Positions 46,980 through 57,958 of a stretch of 64,000 nucleotides of DNA are shown here, piece by piece. Numbering within the stretch: the stretch's first letter is position 1; each line of letters begins with the position of its first letter. The notes under the pieces were generated by a model. The model saw nothing but the letters and a program-made list of their open reading frames with translations. It was not told the origin of the DNA and searched no databases. The DNA is taken from assembly GCA_963930655.1 (NCBI GenBank), contig OZ005618.1:19929001-19993000 (forward strand). Direction: 5' to 3'. The DNA comes from Myrica gale (taxonomy: Eukaryota; Streptophyta; Magnoliopsida; Fagales; Myricaceae). The translations under genes were made by a program, and so were the position numbers.

Positions 46980-48650
46980 TCACATTTGTATTGTTTAATC
47001 TAAAGAAAGCTGCTAAAAGCAATGGTAGATGTTTAATAGCTTTACAAGGGCAGAAAACAACATATATTCAAACAAAATACACATTCAATTAGTGTAAAGT
47101 CTCAAAGTTTAGAAAAATGTTTGCATTTTTTATGAGAAATTTTTACCACCAAACAACAAAATATTAAAATTTTTACAAACTTCAATACTTTTATAATAAA
47201 ATTCTACCTGTTTTCACAAACACCAGTAAAACTTTGTATACATGAACAATAATTTTTTATTGAATTTTTCTTTATGAAAGATGATATAAATTCAATTGAA
47301 ATTTATAAAAAAATGTTAAAGTTTATAAAACGGTGTTGGTTTATTTTAGTTTGTAAAAAACAGGTGTTGTGAAAATATTTTAAAAATATTTTTTTCTTCC
47401 ATCCAAACATGAGCTTAGTAAGACGAATCTTTACCAATTATCTTTGGGAAACCAATCGTAAAGCTATCCAAGAGATTCCCAAGCTGAAATAAAAAGCAAT
47501 TAATCTTCAATCCCACAAACAGGAAAACATATGAAGGGAACAATTTCTCTGGAGGCCTAACACAAAAGTGTACATTAGTGAATCGCGCAGCTGATAAATA
47601 ACCAACATTCCATGCACAAAGAAATCTATATAAAATCCACCACGCCACTCTGAAAGTTGGATAACCACATAAAAACACACTAATGCAGATCCCAATTCAG
47701 TCAGTACAGATCCAAAGCTTTTGATAAAATTGAGAATACAGTTTCACAGAATTGCCAATTAAGACATTTTTGCTGCAGACATCCCTCACCTGCAAGGTGA
47801 TCAGAACAATGTCAAACAATATGGATAAGATTTTCACCCAAGAGCTGACGAATTGGGTTGCAGGTGCTTTCTTCCTCATCCAAACTGTAACTAGATAGAT
47901 CTTGTAAACACATCCCCTGCTGCTGCCACTAACAACCTGTAAACAAATTTCACGGTAAGCTGCAATCAAAACAATAGCTTGTCCTGAGAAGCAGGGATAC
48001 CTGAACCTGCAAAACTCGATAACAATAAGTAAGATCACAACTTTTGTTGTACATATGGCAAAATAAGGTAAAAGAGAGTTCATAGAGAACAAAACCAAAG
48101 ACAGCCATGGAAACTTGATCGTTCCCCTGATTTGCTTTGTTTCAGAGTCCCCCTCACTGAAAAACCATTCATGCATTTACTAAAACCACAGAAAAGAAAA
48201 AAAAAACAATTTCCAAGCATACATGCTCCTGATGCAGAGTGTTATCATTAAGCTCCCAAAAACAGTAAGTAAACCAACAAAACTTACTTCCTAAAATTTA
48301 TAGGCTAACATTACTGCAATTGACACCATGAATTTGCAATCTCTTGCCGAGAATTAGACCATTTATAAATGATATGTTGATAAAATTTCGGACCATACAA
48401 AAGATCCCATCCCAATTAAATGCACAGGAGACTAGGGATATGAAACAGAATAAAGGTAGATCAGTTAGGTCCCTGTTTTCATCAGACCGTTCATAAACTG
48501 CAGCTAGTCATGGAATTCTCAATAAGGAACTGGCTGCTAGTTAACAAGCATAAAAAGGTGGCAGGAAGGGAGAGGGAGAGAGGGAGAGAGAGAGACCTGG
48601 TTGAAAGATTAAAAAAAATGGACGTGGAACAGTTCAAAGGATTCTGTACT
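46980..48650. other. Non-coding DNA 3' of U2AF35
   Basis: No gene is supported. The part 47100-47410 has degraded-MITE character. The part 47410-48600 is of ordinary composition and contains splice-like signals on the minus strand, so it could include far 3' UTR exons of U2AF35. I cannot resolve this from sequence. Confidence 0.35.
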
Positions 48651-48652
48651 AA

Positions 48653-49407
48653 GGCTGCGTTTGTTTCGGTGTAAAACGAGGAAAATGAGAAAATATTTAT
48701 ATTTGCAGGGAAAACAAAACAAGTGTCAGTGTTTGGCTAATTTCTTGAAAATAAACATATAGTGTTTGGTTGTCACCTGAAAATTTAAAGAACATTTTGT
48801 GAGATGTTAAAAATAATGAAAGCAGATCCCATAAAATACAGTTACAACCTGAAACGCTAAAATAAATTTTTATTATTGATAAAGATATTAAAAATACTGC
48901 ATAACATAAAATAGTGTCTAACATAAAAAATAGTCACCTGAAAAATAACTTAAGTTTTTTTGTTACTATAGTAGAGAAAAAATAGTTGAGAAAAAATAGT
49001 AGATATCGTATGTTTACGATAAAATAGAGAAAAAATAGTCACCTGAAAAATAACTTAAGTTTTTTTGTTGCGATTGTAGAGAAAAAATAGTAGATACCAT
49101 ATTTTGGAATAGAATAGATAAAAAATAGTCTCCTGAAAAATAACTTAAGTTTCTTTTGTTACGATAGTAGAGAGAATATAGATGAGAAAAATAGTAGATA
49201 GCGTCTGTTAGATAAAATAGAGAAAAGATAGTCATATGGAAAATAATTTACGATTCTTCAAAGGGTAAGTTATTTTCAGCCTCATATGCTTTATTTTCCT
49301 TTGACCATTTATCTCATTTTCCTTTAAATCTTTTTTCAGCTCCTACCAAACACATATTTTTGAAAATATTCTGCATGAAAATATATTCAGTCGAAACAAA
49401 CGCAGCC
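48653..49407. mobile_element. MITE with 3-bp TSD (PIF/Harbinger-like) and internal tandem repeats
   Basis: The ends ggctgcgtttgtttcg and cgaaacaaacgcagcc are perfect 16-bp inverted repeats. The triplet taa flanks both sides (48650-48652, 49408-49410). The interior contains about three copies of a roughly 100-bp unit (acctgaaaaataacttaagt...) between 48930 and 49235. There is no open gene. Confidence 0.8.
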
Positions 49408-49767
49408 TAAATGCGATAGCAATTGGTTATAAAAACAGACAGAGAAGAGGCAAAGGGCCACAAGGCAAATGCCCTAGTTAACAAAGTTCATGTAATAGTT
49501 CCTAGAAGCCTATCCTTCATTATAGAAGGCAATGAAGCAAACAGTCAATCATAATGTAAGCAGGTTATCATGCAAAAACAAAGGAAAAAAATTCACATTC
49601 CATATCAGAACTGTGAACCTGCACACCACCTGCACAGTGGAAAATGGGCTGTAAGCTATTTTTATTAAATTGGTGGTCCTTGCTGGAATTTAACTTACTC
49701 CTAATAAAGGGAAGTGTATATCAAAAGCACAAAAAAGAGAGGAGACGAACCAGATACACCATTCAAA

Positions 49768-51372
49768 TCAGTGATTATGTCCTCCATGCTTTGGAGGCGG
49801 CTGTTGCTGGTGGTCATAGTACTGATCTCCATCCTGCATATGTCCATTATTACTGTGGTCATAATTTCTTTGGTTGTCAACGTTATAAACATTTTCTTCT
49901 CGTTGAGGTTGTTCCCTTTCCCTGTTCCACTGCTCAATTTTGGCACGCCTTTCCTCACTGCCTTCCCTAACTGGACTTTGGTTCCTCCTTCGCCCAGGGC
50001 TCCTGCTGCTATGTTCTCTCCTGTGGCCAGGACTTACACTTCTGTGCCTCTTGCTCCGACTTTCATAGTAGTGATCCCTCTCATCATACTTTCTGCCAGA
50101 ACCACGCCCTCCATGCGAGCGGTCTTCATAGCTACGATGCCTGTAGGGGCTTCGACTTCTACTTCGACTGCGGCTGTGCCTTCGTCGGTACCTCCCAAAC
50201 AATTGGCGCCTCAACTCCCTATCACATTCCAAACACCGCCTTTAGGAAAATTCTACAATAACTATACTGCAGAGTATATACTGTGGGCAAAATCGCAAAG
50301 AATATTGACCTGCCGATCCTTTTCAAGTGCATAAAGTTGCAATATCCGCCGCGGTTGCATGTGTTCTCCTCATATTGTCTACAGGTGGCTTCACGAAAGT
50401 CCGTCACCGGAGAAAAGTCGACAATGATGGGACGGCCTGCAGTTACAACCTTTGGGTTTTCAAGTGATATCTTCCACAGTTTCAATGTTTGAGTTTAATT
50501 CCATGAGGATTCCACATAGGCTACAAACTACAAATGTTTAGTAGACAGACTTGCTTATCATACTATTAGAAAACCCAATTGACTTAGCACCGTTAAAGTA
50601 TAGCTTATCTTTGATTGAGATCTTAATTCGTTTGCATCGAACCTATATAAATGCCACATAGTTCTAGGCATGGAGAATCCAAGGACAAAGGGTCCTAAAA
50701 GGGCGTTAAAATGGAGGTTGTCCTACAGATATAAGCAATTCATCCTCTATGTTCGCGAATAATTAGACAACATGAAGGGGGGGGGGGAAGCACCTACTAC
50801 AGAAACTCAAAATTGAGAGAGGAAAAGCTAACCAGCATAAAATCTCCCCGTAAGATTCCGAAGAGCATTGGAAGCATGTTCTTCCTCTCTGAACTGAACA
50901 TAGACATTGCCCACCATGTGGTCAGCTAGATTGTCACAAACATTCAGGCTTTCCATTTCTCCGTACTTGTTCAGCTCCTCAAACAGATCTTCATAGAACT
51001 CCTACAAATTTACACCCATATGATGAAGAAAACAATTACACCACCGCACCTAAAACTAAAACCTAATCGATCAAATGAATTTGACAAAAAAAAAATCCTT
51101 ATGAGTGACAACTATCAGAGGGAAGACAATAAGACCTCAAAGTGCCTTTGAATGGTGCGGGGGTCGATGGGCTGGCCCTGGGCGTCGACTCCGGGAGTGA
51201 TCATGTCCGGGCGCTGGTACATGTTGGAGAGAAGAAGAGTGGGACTGATGCTCGGTTTTGTGTGTAGCCGAGAGCACCGGTCGCCGTGCCTGCACGCGCC
51301 AATCTTGAAGTAGAAAGGGCAGTTCACCCGGTCCTTCTCCGTTCCGAATATCGAAGCCAAATGCTCCGCCAT
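49768..51372 (-). CDS. U2AF35: U2 snRNP auxiliary factor small subunit (U2AF35)
   Basis: Four coding exons give 327 residues: 51372-51136, 51001-50833, 50436-50310, 50218-49768. The protein begins [20 protein letters not shown]. The first CCCH finger is C18-x8-C27-x5-C33-x3-H37. A U2AF-homology RRM follows (about 45-145, [18 protein letters not shown]). The second CCCH finger is C154-x7-C162-x5-C168-x3-H172. An Arg/Ser-rich tail then runs into a Gln/His-rich C-terminus. U2AF35 binds the AG of 3' splice sites together with U2AF65 in the nucleus. The junction 50310/50218 reads KRIGRELRR; its donor (CAG|GTCAAT) is weak, and the 91-bp intron is short. No lesions are seen. Confidence 0.92.
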
Positions 51373-51679
51373 TGGTTTCGGCACAAATATTTACTCGCGA
51401 CTTCCCGAGTACCGTCTCTTTCTCTCGCTGCCGGTTCGCTACGATTGGATTACGGTCGTGTTATGGGAGTCCGGATGGTGGTTTCGGACCGATAAGAGCT
51501 TTCCTCTCTGCTGATTAAGGTGAGCAGAGAACTTGCGCAAAAAAGAAAAGGAGAGCAGAGAAAATGCATGTCGGGATTTGTGATATAATCGGAGCCGTTG
51601 GATTCTTTCACGACATTATTCTAGATTGTTCGGCGATGCGAATATATAGATTAATTAATTATATATGATCAGTGAGCTT

Positions 51680-51762
51680 GCTGGTTTGCCCGAGAGGTTA
51701 AGGGGGAAGACTTAAGATCTTCTGCACATAAGTGCGCGTGGGTTCGAACCCCACAGCCAGCA
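51680..51762 (+). tRNA. tRNA-Leu (anticodon TAA)
   Basis: The 83-nt sequence begins GCTGGTTTGCCCGAG and has a long variable arm. The acceptor GCTGGTT pairs with AGCCAGC (one G-U). The anticodon stem GAAGA/TCTTC encloses CTTAAGA, so the anticodon is TAA. The T-arm contains GGTTCGAACCC. A cttttaaaaa stretch follows as a weak Pol III stop. All arms form, and it looks functional. Confidence 0.92.
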
Positions 51763-51804
51763 CTTTTAAAAATGTCTTTTTATTGAAGCTAATAACAAGA
51801 ACCG

Positions 51805-51876
51805 TGCGTCTGCCGGGAGTCGGACCCGGGTGTATTGCTTGGAAGTCAATTATCCTAACCGTTGGATAACAAACGC
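51805..51876 (-). tRNA. tRNA-Gly (anticodon TCC), degenerate
   Basis: On the minus strand a 72-nt cloverleaf begins GCGTTTGTTATCC. The acceptor GCGTTTG pairs with CAGACGC (one G-U). The anticodon loop CTTCCAA gives TCC. The stem ATTGA/GCAAT has one mismatch at the loop-closing pair. The T-loop reads TCCGA instead of TTCGA, altering the internal B box. It may be an inactive copy. It lies 42 bp from tRNA-Leu on the opposite strand. Confidence 0.75.
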
Positions 51877-51914
51877 TGTTGCTTCTCATCTTCTTCTTTT
51901 TTAGTTATCACTAA

Positions 51915-52221
51915 GGGTATGTTCGTTTTTACCATTTTTTCAGGATTCTAAGTATATTCACAAATCTACCACCGAACATATTCAGAATTCAAACACAAAA
52001 ACCAATACATTTTACACAATCTCCAACAACTTTTTAATTTTTTATTCAACATAAATTTTCTCTCTCTATACTTTTTCACATAACTCCAATACTTTTTTAT
52101 TAAACAATTACATCAAATTATTTCTCTCTCCACTTTACACAAACACCAATAAAACACTATTCAACATAAAAATTCACAACTTCTCTAAAATCCTACATTT
52201 TTTCTCAAAACGAACATCACC
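51915..52221. mobile_element. Small Harbinger/Tourist-like MITE
   Basis: The ends gggtatgttcgtttt and aaaacgaacatcacc are inverted copies with a few mismatches. The triplet taa flanks both sides (51912-51914, 52222-52224). AT-rich, with no open frame. Confidence 0.7.
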
Positions 52222-52292
52222 TAAGACTTACGATAGATCAAAAGCTCCTCCCAGGACATGTTTTACTGTAGCAGTTGTTGCACGCAAGCTTA

Positions 52293-52471
52293 GGACACGT
52301 TCGTTTAAAAAAAATTCTTAGGATTTTTTGAATCCTGAAAATTCTACAACCAAACATCATTTTTAATACCACATAAAAATAGCTACAACACTTATACCAA
52401 TAAAATTAACATCACATAAAAATTCTCAAAACACAAAAAATCTTCACAAAACTCCTTAACCGAACATCCCC
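52293..52471. mobile_element. Small Harbinger/Tourist-like MITE
   Basis: The ends ggacacgttcgttt and aaccgaacatcccc are imperfect inverted copies, and the triplet tta flanks both sides (52290-52292, 52472-52474). It is related in its ends to the MITE 70 bp away. Confidence 0.65.
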
Positions 52472-52474
52472 TTA

Positions 52475-53297
52475 GTAAAATTTTAAACTTTGTGAATTAA
52501 TATGACCTTCTCAGTTTGCAGTATATATCCAATGTTCAAGTACGGTTTAAACACACAACATGAGTTTCATATTTTCCCTCTTTGATTTCGTTATATTTTA
52601 TCTCTAAATAACTAAATTATGTCCACTTTTCACCATTCACCATTTAGTTGGAACAGAAACTGATTTGTTTTTTGTCAATACGATTATACTCTTACAGTTT
52701 TTGGCCATTATATTTTGTATGGGGGTAAAGATGTTATTTCATTGACCAACAATGTCAATGTATATAGAAATTAATGGCAAAAAGTGTAAAGTGTATGTAA
52801 TTAGTAGTAGATGATCGAAATATAACGAAACTGATATATCGGAGTGCAAAGTGTCAATACTTCAATAGTTGATTAGCGAAAAGAATATATATTTTTTTAA
52901 AAAAAATTAACTCGCACCCCATGGGGCTATGTTATGAATCGTACATTCTGTATTTAATTTGTCGAATAAATAGTATTTTAAAAAAGCTTCACTATTAATT
53001 CCTAGACTACCACTTCAATATAAATATTTACCGGTTTCAACTTCCAATTACATCACATTAGGCCCTACAATTTTTTACAATTTATTAATTTCAGCCACCC
53101 GTCTATTTATGTTAGTGGTATTTTTTATAATTATGAGCTTATTTCCGTCATATTTAATAGGAAAAATGGTTGGATGATTGAAATTTATAAATTATGAAAC
53201 TTTGAGTGCACCATGTGATGGAATCTAAAGTCCAGACCAATAAATGTCATTTTAAGTGATAGCTAAAAGTGAAGATGTCCCTATTATTATTATTATT
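52475..53297. other. AT-rich intergenic DNA
   Basis: No gene or clear element is seen. A short tta microsatellite (53283-53297) ends the interval. Confidence 0.4.
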
Positions 53298-53798
53298 AGG
53301 GTTATGTATCTATTTGGTCTCTATGTTTTAATCTATTTTAATAAATAGTCCTTAGATTTTAAAATTGATCATAAAGTTCTTTCAGTTTACAATTTTTATC
53401 AAATAAGTCTTTTCGTTAAATTTTTTATCTATAAAGTTAACCATTCACAAATTAATTTCAATCATAACTTGACACGTGTCACTCAAAATAATTTTTTTCC
53501 TAATTGTTTTATTTTTTATAAATAAAACAAACTAAATTCTTTTAATTCTTTTTAAAAACAAAAAAAAAGGAAATAAAACTTTAAAAAATTATAAATCACA
53601 TAATTTTAGTTTTGGGTGACACTCTCAACTTATGACTCGAACTTATGTGTGAACTCTTAACTTTGAGAATGAAATTTCAAGAAAATGAATTTTTTTTACA
53701 AAAGTTATAAACTCAAAGGCCTCTATGATCAAATTGAAAACCAAAGAAAATATGTTAAAAGTGATCAAAACTTAAAGACTAAATTGATACTTAACGCT
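53298..53798. mobile_element. MITE candidate with imperfect inverted ends
   Basis: The left end agggttatgtatctatttggtc and the inverse of the right end (agcgttaagtatcaatttagtc) match at most positions, and the similarity continues inward for about 30 bp. Both flanks are near att repeats, so the target duplication cannot be read. Confidence 0.5.
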
Positions 53799-53805
53799 AA
53801 GTATC

Positions 53806-53936
53806 ATTATTATTATTGGCCTTACATATAGTTTAATGAAGGAGAGATTGAAGATTCGAGTCTCTATGACATTATTATTATTGGCCTTACATATAGTTTA
53901 ATGAAGGAGAGATTGAAGATTCGAGTCTCTATGAAA
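53806..53936. repeat. 65-bp tandem duplication
   Basis: The block attattattattggccttac...gattcgagtctctatga occurs twice with a 65-bp period (ggcc at 53818 and 53883) and virtually no differences. Confidence 0.85.
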
Positions 53937-53949
53937 AATCTTGCTTATT

Positions 53950-55031
53950 ATCCCTACTCACCCTGTTGTTACAACTATATGCTTAGCGGGGTTGTGATTA
54001 GGCGAGTCTTAAGACAAATAGTAGTAGCCATATGATTAAAAAAAAATAGTAGTAGCCATACAATCCCCTTGCGCGCGGCTTCCTTTAGGCTTAGCAAATG
54101 GATCGGCCTGGACCTGAACACTTTGTCCTTAGCCCAGGACCAACTGGAAAACGGGCTTCTTTTTTAATCAAACAGCCCATGGTACAACTAATTAAGCTGT
54201 TATTGGGCCTGGGTTAAGGCTCAGAATCTCACTGTTAGCTGCCCCGTGCTCCCAAAGTATTGAGGCGAAGAAGTAAGACAAACGTATTCAAAGCAGAGCA
54301 AATGAAGCTAATAAGTTAAAATTGTGACTACCATTAATTTTTGGGCTAACGCCGGAGTTCGCAATGGGCCCAATTCCAAAATGCAGTATTTTTTCAATTG
54401 GGCCTATTTCTGGCCTGTTTTCAATATGCTCGACCTGAGATGAGCTTGGGTCTAACATTGAAGGGTTGGCAAATGTGATTATATTTGATTTTTTTTTAAT
54501 ATTTGGCCTCCCCAAAATTCATTTTGATTCTCCTAATTCATAACCACACACTATCTTCAAAAAAAAAAACTAGCTCTTGAAGAGATGATAGAGCCTTACA
54601 AGCCACTCTAGGATCATTCTCCTTAATAATGTGGGACAATGTTTCTTTTTTCTTAGTTAATTAGGGGTTCCACACATCATGTATTAGGTGGTCCTTTGTT
54701 TCCTGCACTTACAACTGCCCATTAAACAACAAACACAAACAGCCTCAGTGCACCTCCCAACTTCAGCTATTTCTTGGTGCTGAAATAATGACTTCTAAGC
54801 TCTAACAACACCTACTTTGAACCCAGCATTTATGCTATTTGGAATCGAGGAGGCGAGTTGGGTGGCTATGAAATCGGTCCGCTTAATGCACAGCAAAGCA
54901 GAGAATATTACAACAGAAGGTGCCGAATATTTTTACATTGAATAGCTGACCCCATGTTGCAGAGAAATGGGCCTAAAGTTTGCCCCCAAAATTATGAGGG
55001 AATTGACAGAAAGAAAACTCCCATCTATCTA
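53950..55031. other. Intergenic DNA
   Basis: No gene is supported. The part 54070-54480 is rich in ggcccaa-type motifs on both strands. A 75-codon minus-strand frame at 54288-54515 has no recognisable domain. Confidence 0.4.
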
Positions 55032-55237
55032 TGTGAGAGTGGCTGCTAGCTTCTGCTTCTACTTTCAGTTCAGAATGGGAGCAAGAAATAGAACAAGACA
55101 AATATAACCAAAAACCCTTTACACTATACAGCCATGTGAGAGTGGCTGCTAGCTTCTGCTTCTACTTTCAGTTCAGAATGGGAGCAAGAAATAGAACAAG
55201 ACAAATATAACCAAAAACCCTTTACACTATACAGGCT
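55032..55237. repeat. 103-bp direct tandem duplication, essentially identical copies
   Basis: Copy 1 is 55032-55134 and copy 2 starts at 55135; both begin tgtgagagtggctgctagct. I see no substitutions over about 95 bp. A third partial restart, tgtgagag, follows at about 55245. Confidence 0.9.
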
Positions 55238-55599
55238 ACAGCCATGTGAGAGGACCCCTCAAACTTGACAGATTCATTATGTTTAACCAATCAAACAATT
55301 CTTCTCTGTGTGTGTCTGCCTTGCCATCAAGTGCTGTTCGGAAGCAACCTTTGCCAATCTCAAAAACACCACAAGATTTTAACGTTGTGACTCGCGGCTT
55401 GAGATTTGCTATGACTTGTGCTTGTGAAAGCTACTGGCTTATTGGTCTTGCTGAATGTTCTCTGGACTGTCGGTCGTGAGAACTGAGATACCATGGGCCT
55501 ATCAGCAACTCGTCTAATCAATCTCGTTTTTTGCCTGGGATTAAGGGGAAGTGAATTAGTGAGATTATTTCAGAATTGATTCCACTTAAATGGATTTAG

Positions 55600-55790
55600 A
55601 AACTTGTCTAACATAGTGGTAGACGATCCCTCAGACGAGCCGTATATTCGGACGTCCTGAGTTCGAACCATCACTTCTAATCAGTCGCAGTGCACTTCCC
55701 CACCTGCTCCAAAACCCGACGAAGGATTCATTTCAAGGTGGGGTTTAGGGTCTACTCCACCTTCCATTAAAACCTGTATTGTTTTTGGTT
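55600..55790 (+). mobile_element. tRNA-derived SINE candidate
   Basis: An A-box-like taacatagtggtaga (55609-55623) is followed about 40 bp later by a B-box-like gagttcgaacc (55659-55669), the split Pol III promoter spacing of tRNA-derived SINEs. A non-tRNA body with 'ggggtttagggtctactcc' follows. Neither a target duplication nor an exact 3' end was identified. Confidence 0.35.
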
Positions 55791-55899
55791 TTTTAATATT
55801 TGTGTCCCAAGTTCTTAATGTGGACAGATTGCTAATTCCTTTATAATTACCACCGACGCTAGAACCTGTACCCTCCTGGGTTAAAATACAAAGCAACTA

Positions 55900-57958
55900 G
55901 CCCAAAGCCAGCCTAGAAGGGCAATGTGTCCTAATCCAACAGTCGTAGAAGGGTTATATGATGCATGCTGCATGCTAGTTGGTCCTCCTGACTCTCTTGA
56001 CACCCACAGTTTGTGGCCTCATCTTTTTCATTAGAAGCCTATCAAAACAACTTGCTTTGGAAGTTCCCATAATCCACAGCACTCATTAAAAAGTTGTATA
56101 TTTCTAAGAGGCCAATTATTAGTATCTTTCGAAGATTTCACTAAAAAAAATATTGTTGCCCTTCCCGATGGCCTAAAGAATTAATAAACCTAATGTATAC
56201 CTTCTATTATTATATTTCCTATCACACTACCTCCCATTGGACATTATAATTGTGCCCAAGTCCCACTCTCTCTTTGGTTCGAGTAAAGAAAAAGGATGGG
56301 GAAGATAATGAGGCTTCTACTAGAAGTAATGCATAAACCCTAAGTAAAGAATGTGGCCATTAACGTGACAAAGTGGTAACATCAAAGAAGCAAAAAGGTG
56401 ACCATTGATTACATGGAATCATTAGAGCGTAATTCATGCCATAGCAGCTACATTTATATATGATTAGGACAAGGCCTGAGGGAGACAAGAAAATGTCGGA
56501 TCCCAAGTGTCGTCTCCTGCATTTTTTTAAATATTTTGTGAAAGAAAGACTACTCATGAATTCATTATTTACAAGGACAGAAACCCACTTGGCCTAAAAA
56601 TACAGGATAGAATTAAAGGGCAAGTGAAGAAGGGGTCCATTTAAAGGAACACATATATAGAAATACCTGAAAAGAGAACCTCGGATTAATTCTCATGCTT
56701 TACATTTCGATTTTCATTGAAGTTCTATAGGAAATGAGATTTGCAACACCTGCCTTTTTTTTTGGAATTATGAAAAAAAACATAAAAGATGATATTTTAT
56801 GGAAAATGATGGTAATATAATGCCTGCAAACTATAAGCGGAATTTTTATTTTTCGCTCCCAAATTTTCAACCAAATGTCAATTAAATGCCTGAACTACCA
56901 AAAACATCACATTTAGTCCCTAAACTATTAAAATTATGAATATTTTCTTTGTCATAAGATCCGATCGTCAATATTATATTATGTAGCATATTTTCTGCAT
57001 ATTTCAATAGTAGGATCTTACTAGATCACGAACACTAATCCAATTTAATAGTTAGGGGCTAAATGTCGTAGTTACATGTAATTGATATATGGTTAAAAGT
57101 TGGGGGTAAATGTAATTGATATTGATGCATTTTGATAGTTTGAATGGGGCGATTTTCGAAGTTCAAACTATAAATTGGGTTTATAGAGAGAGAGATAATG
57201 GATGCCAAAAGACCAAGATAAAGAAAACAAAATCCAGAAAATGTATTGCATGCAGAGTATCATTAAGTAACTTGGAAAGCTTATAATAATCGAGAAGCTT
57301 CTGGTTTCCATGGGATCAACCAGACAACTTTTTGTTTGTCTTGTGAAGATCTAAGTATATATTTTGAGATTTGATGAACTAATAAATAATTATGTCAATC
57401 CTCTTGCAAACTAAATGCTGATAGCAATTGTTTCTTTCTTAAAAACATTCTCCTTATGCATGAACTTCAACACACATCGGAAGGCTTCGAAATGAATGAA
57501 GTACTTTGATTACAAGTTCGTCCTTTTGACGGATACGATTATTCACCAAAAACTAAGGAAAAACTGAGGAATAGGAAACCCAAAAAGAAGAACAAAATCT
57601 CACAATTACAAACTATTCAAACAAATTAAATAACATAATCTCCTTCTCTAAACCATATGCTGTTTCCTTGTACTTGGGTTCTGTATAATGAGTCTTCCCA
57701 ATTGCGTGAAAATTTGCTCCCTGATATTTTTCAAGACTACTTGAGCGATCACGTGATGTTCTGAGGAAAGCTTGCCAAGAACTCTGTTTTGCCCAACATG
57801 ACGAATGTCCTCTTCTTTAATGAGTACAACTTGCAATCAATGGTTGCTCATGGAAACCTCCTTATATATTATCTGTTGTGGATGCGAAATATACGAAAAA
57901 AGCATGACAGACACTAGATGACACGCCCGATTCAGTTGATAATTAGAGCATGCGGCCG
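55900..57958. other. Intergenic DNA 3' of CSLA
   Basis: No gene is supported. The part 56840-57170 has diffuse inverted similarity (ccaaatgtcaattaaatgcc near one end, ggggtaaatgtaattgat near the other) and may be an old MITE. The CSLA 3' UTR should occupy the last few hundred bases. Confidence 0.4.

Noticed and set aside
47697..48176. 159-codon minus-strand frame
   Set aside because: Hydrophobic but with no recognisable family; possibly UTR or intron sequence. Not enough to call a gene.
53283..53297. 9-bp TSD attattatt for the 53298-53798 element
   Set aside because: The site is an att microsatellite, so a match to the other flank is expected by chance.
54288..54515. 75-codon minus-strand frame
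   Set aside because: Weak likeness to plant transposase N-termini only; no terminal repeats found around it.
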